Part shown: piece by piece, positions 34,172 to 41,527 of the stretch
Numbering within the stretch: the first letter of the stretch is position 1
How the letters are laid out: each line of letters opens with the position of its first letter
Assembly: GCA_963781555.1 (NCBI GenBank)
Contig: CAWAGB010000006.1
Span: 496,001 to 560,000, forward strand
Direction of reading: 5' to 3'
Length of the DNA stretch: 64,000 nucleotides
Source: JAICQM01 sp963781555
GTDB taxonomy: Bacteria > Chloroflexota > Limnocylindria > QHBO01
Notes under the pieces: model-generated
Databases searched by the model: none
What the model was told of the DNA's origin: nothing
Seen by the model: the letters and a program-made list of their open reading frames with translations, nothing else
Program-made: the position numbers and the translations under genes

Positions 34172-35985
34172 GCCCCGGAGCCGCTCCCCTCGTCGAACGG
34201 CCAGAGCTCACGCGCGACATTCCGCGCGACGAGCCCGGCCACGAAGTCGTCCAGCGGCACGCCCTGCTGCTGCTCCCCGGTGCGGAGTCGCGGCGAGACT
34301 GCGCGCGCCTCTTGGTCGCGGTCGCCGACCACCACCATGACCGGCACGCGCTGCTCCTGCGCGTCGCGCAGCTTGGCCTGCATCCGCTCCGATCGGTCGT
34401 CCACCTCGGCACGCAGGCCCGCGGCGGTGAGCGCGTCGCGCACCTCCCCGGCGTAGCCGATGTGGCGGTCCGCGATCGGCACCACCGTCACCTGGGTCGG
34501 CGCCAGCCACAGCGGGAATGCGCCCACGAAATGCTCCACCAGGATGCCGGTGAAGCGCTCGAACGAGCCGTAGATCGCGTAGTGGATCACCGCGGGACGC
34601 TCGAACCCGCCCTCGGCGGTCCGATACTCGAGGTCGAAGCGCTGCGGCAGCTGGTAGTCGAGCTGCACGGTCGCCATCTGCCACTCGCGACCCAGCGCAT
34701 CCTCGATGAAGATGTCGATCTTGGGCGCGTAGAAGGCACCGCCGCCGGCATCGATGGTGTACGGCGTGCTCGACTCGGTCAGCGCCTCGGCGAGCTTCTT
34801 CTCGGCTGCGTCCCAGAACTCGTCGCTCCCGAGCCGCTTCTCGGGCCGGGTGGCGAGCTTGAAGCTCGGCTCGAAGCCGAACGGCGCGTACTGCTTGCGC
34901 ACCAGGGCCAGGGCCAGGTTGATCTCGTCGATGACCTGGTCGTCGCGGCACAGCACGTGGGCGTCGTCCTGGACGAGCTGCCGGACGCGGAACAGGCCGG
35001 CCAGCGCGCCGGTCCGCTCCTTGCGGAAGAGCCAGGAGTAGTCGGCGAGGCGCATCGGCAGGTCGCGGTACGAGCGCGCCCGGGTGCGGTAGATGAGCAT
35101 GGACTCCGGGCAGTTCATCGGCTTGAGGCCGGAGATGTGGTCGGAGTCGTCAAGGACGAACATGTTGTCCTGGTAGTTGCCCCAGTGGCCGGACGTCTCC
35201 CACAGCTCCTTGCGCACTACTGCCGGGGTGCGCACCTCGTCGAAGCCGCCCGAGGCGCGCACCTCGCGCGACCATGCCTCGAGCGCACGCCACAGGCGCA
35301 TCCCCTTCGGGTGCCAGAACGGCGCCGCCGGCGACTCCGGGTGGAAGCTGAACAGGTCCAGGTCACGCCCCAGCTTGCGGTGATCGCGCTTCTTCGCCTC
35401 CTCGATTCGCCACAGGTACTGGTCCAGCTCCTCCTGGGTGTTCCACGCTGTGCCGTAGACCCGCTGCAGCATCGGCCGGTGCTCGTCGCCGCGCCAGTAC
35501 GCGCCCGCCACGCTGAGGAGCTTGAACGGGCCGAGGCCGCCAGTCGACTCGATGTGGCCCCCACGGCACAGGTCCTCGAATGAGCCGTGGCGGTAGAAGC
35601 TGACCGTCTCGCCCTCGCTCGGCGGGAGATCGCGGATGATCTCGACCTTGTACGGCTGGTTCGCAGCCTCCAGGCGCGTGGTGGCGTCGGCACGCGATGC
35701 CTCTGAGCGCTCGAAGCGGAAGTCGGCAACCTGCTGCTCGCGCATCTTGGCCTCGATTGCCTCGAGGTCGTGCGGGGTCAGCGGGCGCGGCAGGTCGAGG
35801 TCGTAGTAGAAGCCGTCCTTGATGGCCGGGCCGATCCCCAGCTTGGCGTCCGGGAAGATCTCCATGACGGCCGCCGCCAGCATGTGCGCGGCGCTGTGAC
35901 GCATCGGCGCCAGCGGATCGCTGGTGGGGCCGGCGTCGAGCAGCTCGGTGGCCGCGGATCGGATCTCGTCGGAGTCGATGGCCAT
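34168..35985 (-). CDS. thrS: Threonyl-tRNA synthetase lacking the TGS domain
   Basis: The 605 residues start close to the editing domain (DPLAPMRHSAAHMLAAAVME, with the HxxxH zinc motif). They include the class II core with LKPMNCPESM (zinc Cys), FRKERTGALAGLFRVRQL, QDDAHVLC and the anticodon-binding domain (PTQVTVVPIADRHIGYAGEV). The usual ubiquitin-like TGS domain of about 60 residues is missing. Motif 2 reads GALAGLFRVRQLVQ rather than GALHGLxRVRGFTQ. It heads the thrS-VOC-infC-rpmI-rplT run. Confidence 0.95.
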   Translation of the reverse strand: MAIDSDEIRSAATELLDAGPTSDPLAPMRHSAAHMLAAAVMEIFPDAKLGIGPAIKDGFYYDLDLPRPLTPHDLEAIEAKMREQQVADFRFERSEASRADATTRLEAANQPYKVEIIRDLPPSEGETVSFYRHGSFEDLCRGGHIESTGGLGPFKLLSVAGAYWRGDEHRPMLQRVYGTAWNTQEELDQYLWRIEEAKKRDHRKLGRDLDLFSFHPESPAAPFWHPKGMRLWRALEAWSREVRASGGFDEVRTPAVVRKELWETSGHWGNYQDNMFVLDDSDHISGLKPMNCPESMLIYRTRARSYRDLPMRLADYSWLFRKERTGALAGLFRVRQLVQDDAHVLCRDDQVIDEINLALALVRKQYAPFGFEPSFKLATRPEKRLGSDEFWDAAEKKLAEALTESSTPYTIDAGGGAFYAPKIDIFIEDALGREWQMATVQLDYQLPQRFDLEYRTAEGGFERPAVIHYAIYGSFERFTGILVEHFVGAFPLWLAPTQVTVVPIADRHIGYAGEVRDALTAAGLRAEVDDRSERMQAKLRDAQEQRVPVMVVVGDRDQEARAVSPRLRTGEQQQGVPLDDFVAGLVARNVARELWPFDEGSGSGA

Positions 35986-35993
35986 GGGTGCGA

Positions 35994-35999
35994 AGGGTA
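35994..35999 (-). promoter_or_regulatory. TANNNT -10 box of thrS
   Basis: On the minus strand TACCCT lies 8 nt before the ATG at 35985. Confidence 0.4.
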
Positions 36000-36028
36000 A
36001 CGCGTCAGCGCACCGCGCGCCGAGGGGC

Positions 36029-36059
36029 TTGACTCTCCACCGACCCGAGGGTTCAGACT
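36029..36059 (+). promoter_or_regulatory. MerR-type promoter with a 19-bp spacer
   Basis: TTGACT (36029-36034) and CAGACT (36054-36059) are 19 bp apart, the long spacing that MerR proteins untwist. The spacer holds an imperfect dyad (ACTCTCC / CGAGGGT). The -10 box ends 8 nt before the ATG of the MerR gene, so autoregulation and a leaderless mRNA are inferred. Confidence 0.45.
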
Positions 36060-36067
36060 CCCCGACG

Positions 36068-36904
36068 ATGGACGCGCTGCTCTCGATTGGTCGCTTCGGA
36101 CGCCTCTGCGGGCTGTCCGTCGGTGCGCTGCGCCACTACGACGAGCTCGGCCTGCTGGCACCGGCGCGCATCGATCCGGACACCGGGTATCGCCTCTACC
36201 GCCGCGACCAGGCGGATGCGGCCCGCCTCATCGCCCGCCTCCGTGACCTCGACCTCCCACTGCCGGAGATCGCGCTCGTCCTGCAGGCCCCACGGGCCGA
36301 CCACCCCGCGCTCCTCGCCCGGGCGCGTGACCGCACTCTCGCACGCCTGGCGCGCGCGCAACGCCAGCTCCATCACCTCAACCGCATCATCGAGCACAGG
36401 GAGCCGATCATGACCACGACCACCACGACGCCGTCCGTCGACGGCGCCGACCTCCACCGTCAGCTGGCGGTGGATCTCTTCAACCACGTCTGGACGCTGC
36501 TGGAGACCGAGGCGCGGACGGCGGCCCAGGACGACGAGATGCTCCACGCCGCACACGCCAGCCGGCACCACTGGGGCGCCGCGGGGCCGCATGTCGAGCC
36601 GGTCCGCCTCGTCGGCGGCGAATGGCAATGCGCCCGCGTCTATGCCGTGCTCGGCCGCCCCGAGCCGGCGCGCTGGCATGCTGCTCGCGCCCTGGCGCTG
36701 TGCGAGGCTGCAGGGATCACCACCTTCTTCCTGGGCGCGGCGCACGAGGCGATGGCCCGCGCGCTGCTGGTGGACGGGGAGGCCTCCGCGGCGCGATCGC
36801 ACGTCGACGAGGCGCGGCGCATCGCCGCCGCGCTGGAGGACGAGGAGGATCGCGAGATCCTGGTGAATGACCTCGACTCGCTGCCGGAGGTCAGAGCGTC
36901 TTGA
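36068..36904 (+). CDS. MerR-family regulator fused to a C-terminal helical (TPR-like) domain
   Basis: Residues 1-75 are the winged-helix MerR domain (LSIGRFGRLCGLSVGALRHY, DPDTGYRLYRRDQADAARLI), then the dimerisation helix to about 115. A poly-Thr linker leads to residues 135-278, a helical domain seen in some other MerR-like proteins (DLFNHVWTLLETEARTAAQD, HAAHASRHHWGAAG, RALLVDGEASAARSHVDEA). Its ligand is unknown. It replaces the usual drug- or metal-binding tail. The gene is convergent with paaD and overlaps it by 14 bp. Confidence 0.75.
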   Translation: MDALLSIGRFGRLCGLSVGALRHYDELGLLAPARIDPDTGYRLYRRDQADAARLIARLRDLDLPLPEIALVLQAPRADHPALLARARDRTLARLARAQRQLHHLNRIIEHREPIMTTTTTTPSVDGADLHRQLAVDLFNHVWTLLETEARTAAQDDEMLHAAHASRHHWGAAGPHVEPVRLVGGEWQCARVYAVLGRPEPARWHAARALALCEAAGITTFFLGAAHEAMARALLVDGEASAARSHVDEARRIAAALEDEEDREILVNDLDSLPEVRAS

Positions 36905-37394
36905 ACTGCTCGAAGGGCTGATTGCAGTCCGCGCAGTGATGAATGCTGCGGCACAGCGTCGGTCCGAACGCGTTGTCCAGCGACGTGTTGCGTGACCCGC
37001 AGTACGGGCAGTCGGCAACCGATAGCACCATCAGCTCATCGAGGCCACTGACCGATGGCGCCGCCACCGGCGGCGCGAAGCCGCTCGCGCGGAGCCGCTC
37101 GCGGCCGGCCTCGCTGATGCGGTCGCTCGTCCACGGCGGGTCGTAGCTGACCTCCACCTCCACCCGCTCCGCGATGCCGAGGGCGCCTAGCCGCTCGCCG
37201 ATCTGCTGCCGCATGACGCCGATCGCCGGACATCCGACGAAGGTCGGCAGCAGGTCGACGTGGATGCGTTCCGCGCTCACCTCGACGGCGCCGATGACGC
37301 CCAGGTCGACCACGCTGATGGCGGGGATCTCCGGATCCGCGACCCCGCGCAACGCATCCCAGACCCGCGCCTCGGCCGAGGGCATGGCGGTCAC
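36891..37394 (-). CDS. paaD: Phenylacetyl-CoA epoxidase complex assembly protein PaaD
   Basis: The 167 residues read VWDALRGVADPEIPAISVVD (MIP18/FeS-assembly-like domain), VSYDPPWTSDRISEAGRERL and a C-terminal zinc ribbon with CPYCGS and CRSIHHCADC. PaaD is thought to assist Fe-S/di-iron maturation of the PaaABC oxygenase. GTG 37394 overlaps the paaC stop by 4 bp, which decides the start. Confidence 0.88.
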   Translation of the reverse strand: MTAMPSAEARVWDALRGVADPEIPAISVVDLGVIGAVEVSAERIHVDLLPTFVGCPAIGVMRQQIGERLGALGIAERVEVEVSYDPPWTSDRISEAGRERLRASGFAPPVAAPSVSGLDELMVLSVADCPYCGSRNTSLDNAFGPTLCRSIHHCADCNQPFEQFKTL

Positions 37395-38155
37395 CACGTC
37401 GCGCCCACCTCGGAGCGCGAGACCATCGTCATCTCGCGATGCAGCCAGGCGAAGTCGTCACCATGCGTGGTGCGGCCATCGGCGCGCGGCGTCCCCGACG
37501 GAACCTGGAGGCCGAGCGCGGTGAGCGGACCGCTGATCCGCCCCATCCATGCGGCCCGGATGGCGTCCAGCGGCTCGGGGAGGATGCCGGCAGCCAGCAG
37601 AGCGCCCTCGCCGTCGAGCGGGCCCAGCACGGTCAGCGCGTCATCGCCGAGCCGCTCGAACGCTGCAGCCAGACGGTCGCGCCCGTCGCCGGTGGCCTCG
37701 CCCAGGCGGCGCACCCATGCATCGACGTGCATGAGGTGGTACCGCTCCTCGCGGCGCATCTTCCCGGCCAGGAGGGCCAGCGGCTCGTACGAAGAGCCGG
37801 CCAGCGCCGCGAGGCGGGCCGCGTCGGCGGTCTCGTACAGGTAGCGGCGCGCGATGCTGAACGCCCAATCGGTCCGCGGGTGGTCGAGCAGGGCGGCGTG
37901 GCGGTAGGCATTCGGCTGGCGCCCATAGGCAATCGCGTCGGCATCGGTGCCGGTCAGGCCGGCGAGCATCTCGTAGAGGGCAGCGGCATGCCCGATCTCG
38001 TCCTGGCTCACCGAGCTCATGGCCACGTCCTCCTCGAGCATCGGCGCGATACCGGTCCACTCGGAGTCCCAGTAGCCGATCACCAGCTCGTCGTCGGCCA
38101 TCGCCAGCAGCAGCTCGGCGAGTCCCGCGCGGGCGTCCGTTGACAGCTCGCTCAT
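37391..38155 (-). CDS. paaC: Phenylacetyl-CoA epoxidase subunit PaaC
   Basis: This 254-residue structural subunit is a ferritin-like four-helix protein that pairs with PaaA. It has ADDELVIGYWDSEWTGIAPM, SQDEIGHAAALYEML, LALLAGKMRREERYHLMHVD and VRRLGEATGDGRDRL, all typical PaaC blocks. It overlaps paaB upstream and paaD downstream by 4 bp each. Confidence 0.93.
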   Translation of the reverse strand: MSELSTDARAGLAELLLAMADDELVIGYWDSEWTGIAPMLEEDVAMSSVSQDEIGHAAALYEMLAGLTGTDADAIAYGRQPNAYRHAALLDHPRTDWAFSIARRYLYETADAARLAALAGSSYEPLALLAGKMRREERYHLMHVDAWVRRLGEATGDGRDRLAAAFERLGDDALTVLGPLDGEGALLAAGILPEPLDAIRAAWMGRISGPLTALGLQVPSGTPRADGRTTHGDDFAWLHREMTMVSRSEVGATW

Positions 38156-38463
38156 CCCTCGTCCGGCGCGCTGGCGCGGGCGCGGGCCGCCTCCAGCTTG
38201 TGCTTGATGATGTAGCCGCCCGGCCGCTTGAACGAGCGGTCGAAGGGAGGGTCGAGGAGATCCGGGTCGTCCAGCTCCGCGATCGCGTCGCGCGGCACGA
38301 CCCACAGGCGGTGGCTCTCCTGGCGGCGGCCGTAGAACTCGCGGGCGTAATGCAGCGCCAGCTCGGCATCGGGCGCGTTGACGCTCCCGCCATGGACCAT
38401 CGGGTCGCCCTCCGCCTCCTGGCGGAACACCTCCCAGACGCGCGCCGGCGTCGCGTCGCTCAC
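38152..38463 (-). CDS. paaB: Phenylacetyl-CoA epoxidase subunit PaaB
   Basis: The 103 residues (VWEVFRQEAEGDPMVHGGSV, ALHYAREFYGRRQESHRLWV, DRSFKRPGGYIIKHKLEAAR) are the small bridging subunit of the PaaABCE monooxygenase. It sits between paaA and paaC. Confidence 0.93.
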   Translation of the reverse strand: MSDATPARVWEVFRQEAEGDPMVHGGSVNAPDAELALHYAREFYGRRQESHRLWVVPRDAIAELDDPDLLDPPFDRSFKRPGGYIIKHKLEAARARASAPDEG

Positions 38464-38470
38464 CGCCGCC

Positions 38471-39430
38471 TCAGGCTGCCGCCGCGGCTCCGCCGAGCAG
38501 CGCGTCGCGGACCCACTGCGTCTCCGCGTAGTTGACGCGGCGGAACTCGAGCCGCGACTGCGAGGCCGGGCCGTGTCCGGTGACGACGGCCTTCAGCTCG
38601 GCCCAGTCCGGCTCGGTGTAGGCCCAGCGCCCGGTCGTGGCATCGTGCTCGAGCGCGGGATCCGGGATCACGAGGCCGAGCTCGCGGATGCGTGGCACGT
38701 AGATCGACAGGAACTCCTGCCGCAGCTGCTCGTTGTTCTTGGCCTTGATCCCCCAGTGGAGGTCCTTGTCCTTCGCCGGGTCGGTTGGCGGCCCGTGCAT
38801 CTGCATCAGCGGGCCCCACCAGCGGTCGAGCGCCTCCTGGACGAGCGCGCGTTGCGCATCGGTCCCGTTCATCAGGGTCAGGACCACGTCCCGGCCATGC
38901 ATGATGTGGACGGACTCCTCCCAGCAGATCTTCTTCATGGTGCGTGCGTACGGCGCGTACGAGGAGTCACGCAGCGCCTGCTGGCTCACGATCGCGGCCG
39001 CGTCCACCAGCCAGGCGATGATCCCGACGTCGCCCCACGAGTGGGTCGGGTAGTGGAATACGTTGTGGAACTTTGTCTTGCCGGCCAGCAGGTCGGCGAG
39101 CATCGCCTCGCGGGGCTTGCCGAGGTCTTCCGCCACGCGGTACAGCAGCTGGGCGTGACCGACCTCGTCCTGGATCTTGCTGGTGAGGGCGAGCTTGCGC
39201 TTGAGGGTGGGCGCGCGAAGCATCCAGTCGCGCTCCGGAAGCACGCCCATCAGCTCACTGTTGGCATGCATCTCGACGAACTTGAGGACGGCGGCGCGGT
39301 ACTCGTCGGTCATCCAGTCGTCCGCCTCGACCTTGCCGCCCGAACCGACGTGGGCGTAGAACGCGTCGGCATCGCCGGCCGCGTAGGGCGGCCGCCCGGA
39401 GAGCGGCTGGATGGTATCGGCATCGGTCAT
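38471..39430 (-). CDS. paaA: Phenylacetyl-CoA epoxidase catalytic subunit PaaA
   Basis: PaaA is the di-iron subunit that epoxidises ring-CoA to start aerobic phenylacetate breakdown. The 319 residues have FVEMHANSELMGVLPERDWM, LTSKIQDEVGHAQLLYRVAE (ExxH ligand pair), KKICWEESVHIMHGRDVVL (second ExxH) and DLHWGIKAKNNEQLRQEFL. It heads paaABCD. The reductase gene paaE and the downstream pathway genes (paaF-K, paaZ) are not in the window. Confidence 0.94.
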   Translation of the reverse strand: MTDADTIQPLSGRPPYAAGDADAFYAHVGSGGKVEADDWMTDEYRAAVLKFVEMHANSELMGVLPERDWMLRAPTLKRKLALTSKIQDEVGHAQLLYRVAEDLGKPREAMLADLLAGKTKFHNVFHYPTHSWGDVGIIAWLVDAAAIVSQQALRDSSYAPYARTMKKICWEESVHIMHGRDVVLTLMNGTDAQRALVQEALDRWWGPLMQMHGPPTDPAKDKDLHWGIKAKNNEQLRQEFLSIYVPRIRELGLVIPDPALEHDATTGRWAYTEPDWAELKAVVTGHGPASQSRLEFRRVNYAETQWVRDALLGGAAAAA

Positions 39431-39474
39431 GACGCCCTCAAGGGTAGCGTACCGGGCCGGCGTTCGGCCATCCG

Positions 39475-39717
39475 TCAATCGTGCGGAGCGCGCTTGAGCG
39501 GGCGGTGCCAACGCTCATAGGCGGTGGCAGCGTCGGTCTCGATGCGCAGCCGTCCATCCTCATCCCTTACCTCATTGCGCGGCACGTACAGGTCAACCGG
39601 CAGGAGGCCCGCGGTGCGCACCAGGAGGTAGTCGGCGAAGACGGCATCCACCGTACCGATACGCGCGTCGCGCGCCCCGTGCAGGCGTGCCCCGACGCGG
39701 GGCTGGATGGTGCTCAT
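39475..39717 (-). CDS. DUF2171/PRC-barrel-like small protein
   Basis: The 80 residues (VGARLHGARDARIGTVDAVF, LLPVDLYVPRNEVRDEDGRL, AATAYERWHRP) follow the DUF2171 pattern: a beta-barrel with a GTVD motif, an IP/VP strand and a final Ala-x-x-x-W. It is probably a small cytoplasmic adaptor. ATG 39717 overlaps the stop of the lipid kinase gene by 4 bp. Confidence 0.6.
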   Translation of the reverse strand: MSTIQPRVGARLHGARDARIGTVDAVFADYLLVRTAGLLPVDLYVPRNEVRDEDGRLRIETDAATAYERWHRPLKRAPHD

Positions 39718-40631
39718 GCGCCCACCGTACCCGATCCCGCGGGGCGCGCGACGAGCAGCACGCCCGGCTCCACGCTGACCTCCAGCGGGAGGTGGCCGAA
39801 CGGCTCCCCGTCGAGATGCAGCGGGGCTGGGTCCCCGTCGACGCGCAGGGTCCGGAAGCGGTGGAAAGCGACCCGTGGGTGGCCGACGTGGGCGCCGCGA
39901 TACAGCCCCGGCAGCTGGCGCAGCGCCTCCAGTCGCGACAGATCCCCGACCAGGCACAGGTCGAAGAATCCGTCATCGGCGCGTGCGGCCGGCGCGATCT
40001 GCATGCCGCCGCCGTAGAAGGCGCCGTTCGCAATGGCCGCGAAGAGGATCGGGCCGTTGAGCGCCAGCTCCACGCCGTCCACCTCTACCTCAACCCGCGC
40101 ATTGCGATGGCGGCGCAGCTCGTCGAGGGTGGTGAGCAGGTAGCCCGCCTGGCCGCGCTGCCACCACGCCCGCGGCCCGGCCATGCGGGTGGCCACCGCG
40201 GCGTCGAAGCCGATGCCACCGGCAGCCACGAAGCGACGCTCACGTCCTCCCGCACGCGCCAACCCGGTGTCGACGGGGAGCCCCGGGGCGTGCAGCGCGA
40301 CCGCCAGCGCGGCGACCGGATCTCGCGGCAGGCCCAGCGCCCGCGCGAGGTCGTTGCCGTTGCCGCCCGGCACGATCCCGACAACCGGCAGCGTCGACGC
40401 GCCACGCAGCCCGTTGGCGACCTCCTGGATGGTGCCCTCGCCCCCGATCGCCACAATCCGCTCGACGCCGCCGTCCGCCGCCTCGCGCGCCAGGCGCTCG
40501 ATGTCACCGGGTCCGGCGCTCGTCACACCCTGCGCCCCACTGGCGTCGATCGCGGCGTGCAGCGCGCTCGCGGCGCGCGCCGCGCGACCAGAGCCGGCAA
40601 CCGGGTTGAGGATCACGACGACGCGGCGCAC
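39714..40631 (-). CDS. Diacylglycerol/sphingosine-kinase-like lipid kinase (YegS/DgkB type)
   Basis: The 305 residues start at GTG 40631 (VRRVVVILNPVAGSGRAARA). The nucleotide loop is IAIGGEGT-like (IVAIGGEGTIQEVANGL), where most relatives have GGDGT. PGGNGNDLARALGLPRDPV matches the second conserved block, usually PxGTxNDxAR. The family phosphorylates lipid alcohols; the acceptor cannot be told. The two substitutions keep acidic or small residues, so activity is likely retained. It is divergent from the SGNH gene. Confidence 0.8.
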   Translation of the reverse strand: MRRVVVILNPVAGSGRAARAASALHAAIDASGAQGVTSAGPGDIERLAREAADGGVERIVAIGGEGTIQEVANGLRGASTLPVVGIVPGGNGNDLARALGLPRDPVAALAVALHAPGLPVDTGLARAGGRERRFVAAGGIGFDAAVATRMAGPRAWWQRGQAGYLLTTLDELRRHRNARVEVEVDGVELALNGPILFAAIANGAFYGGGMQIAPAARADDGFFDLCLVGDLSRLEALRQLPGLYRGAHVGHPRVAFHRFRTLRVDGDPAPLHLDGEPFGHLPLEVSVEPGVLLVARPAGSGTVGA

Positions 40632-40666
40632 TGCCGACCGATTCTGGGACCCACTGTCAACGCCGG

Positions 40667-40672
40667 TATCCT
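40667..40672 (+). promoter_or_regulatory. TANNNT -10 box (leaderless start of SGNH gene)
   Basis: TATCCT lies 6 nt before the ATG at 40679, inside the 47-bp divergent gap with the lipid kinase gene. Confidence 0.45.
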
Positions 40673-40678
40673 TGGGCC

Positions 40679-41527
40679 ATGCTCCGCCAGCTCGTCCGCG
40701 CCTCGCAGGCCGCTGCCGCAATGGTGGCCGCCTTCGGGGTGCTGGTCGCCGTCCAGGTGGTTCGGCTGCGGCGCCTGCGCCTGCTGCCGGGCCACCCCGG
40801 GTTCTGGATTTCGCACGTGGTCATGCCGTCGGACGGCGCGGTATCCGGCGCGCGCCTCTTCCTCGTCGTCTTTGGCGATTCGACGACCGCAGGGGTGGGC
40901 GTCGACGAGGCGGAGGCGTCGCTTCCGTATCGCATCGCGCAGCTGGTGGCCGATGCCCGCGGGCGACCGGTGCGCGTGCTGAGCTTCGGATGGGCGGGCG
41001 CACGCGTCGCCGACGTCGCGCGCGACCAGGTGGCGCATGCCCTGCGGCCACGCCGCAGCGGCGAGGTCGCGGCACTCCACGATGCGGACCTGGTGGCTGT
41101 GGTGGTGGGCGCCAACGATGCGACGCATCGAACGCGCCCGACGCGCTTTCGACATGACCTGCGGCTGGCGCTCGACCGCATAGGCGACGCGGCTCCGCGG
41201 GCCGAGGTCGTGGTGGCCGGCGTGCCGCGCCTCCGCGGCGCGCTGCGGCAGCTGGAGCCGCTCATCTCGCTGGCGGACGCCTACGGAGCGCCGCTGCGGC
41301 GCATCCAGCGCCACGAGGCCGAGCGCGCCGGTGCGGCCTACGCGGACCTCGCGCGCGACGTGCTGCCGCGCCTGAGGGGCCGGATCGATCCGGCGACCGC
41401 CATGTCGGCAGACGGGTTCCATCCCGGCCCGTCCGTATACGCGGCCTGGGCCGAGGTGATCGCGCAGGCGTTAGAGAGTGCCGCCGAGACCGATGTGCCG
41501 GCTACGCCCCCTCGGGCGGCGCGCTGA
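40679..41527 (+). CDS. SGNH/GDSL-family hydrolase, membrane anchored
   Basis: The 282 residues begin with an N-terminal hydrophobic helix (about 8-27). The SGNH fold has block I GDSTTAG (catalytic Ser), block III GAND (Asn) and block V DGFHP (Asp-His dyad). An oxyanion Gly occurs in SFGWAGARV. It is probably an extracytoplasmic esterase or lipase. Its 3' end overlaps the convergent glycosyltransferase by 26 bp. Confidence 0.8.
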   Translation: MLRQLVRASQAAAAMVAAFGVLVAVQVVRLRRLRLLPGHPGFWISHVVMPSDGAVSGARLFLVVFGDSTTAGVGVDEAEASLPYRIAQLVADARGRPVRVLSFGWAGARVADVARDQVAHALRPRRSGEVAALHDADLVAVVVGANDATHRTRPTRFRHDLRLALDRIGDAAPRAEVVVAGVPRLRGALRQLEPLISLADAYGAPLRRIQRHEAERAGAAYADLARDVLPRLRGRIDPATAMSADGFHPGPSVYAAWAEVIAQALESAAETDVPATPPRAAR

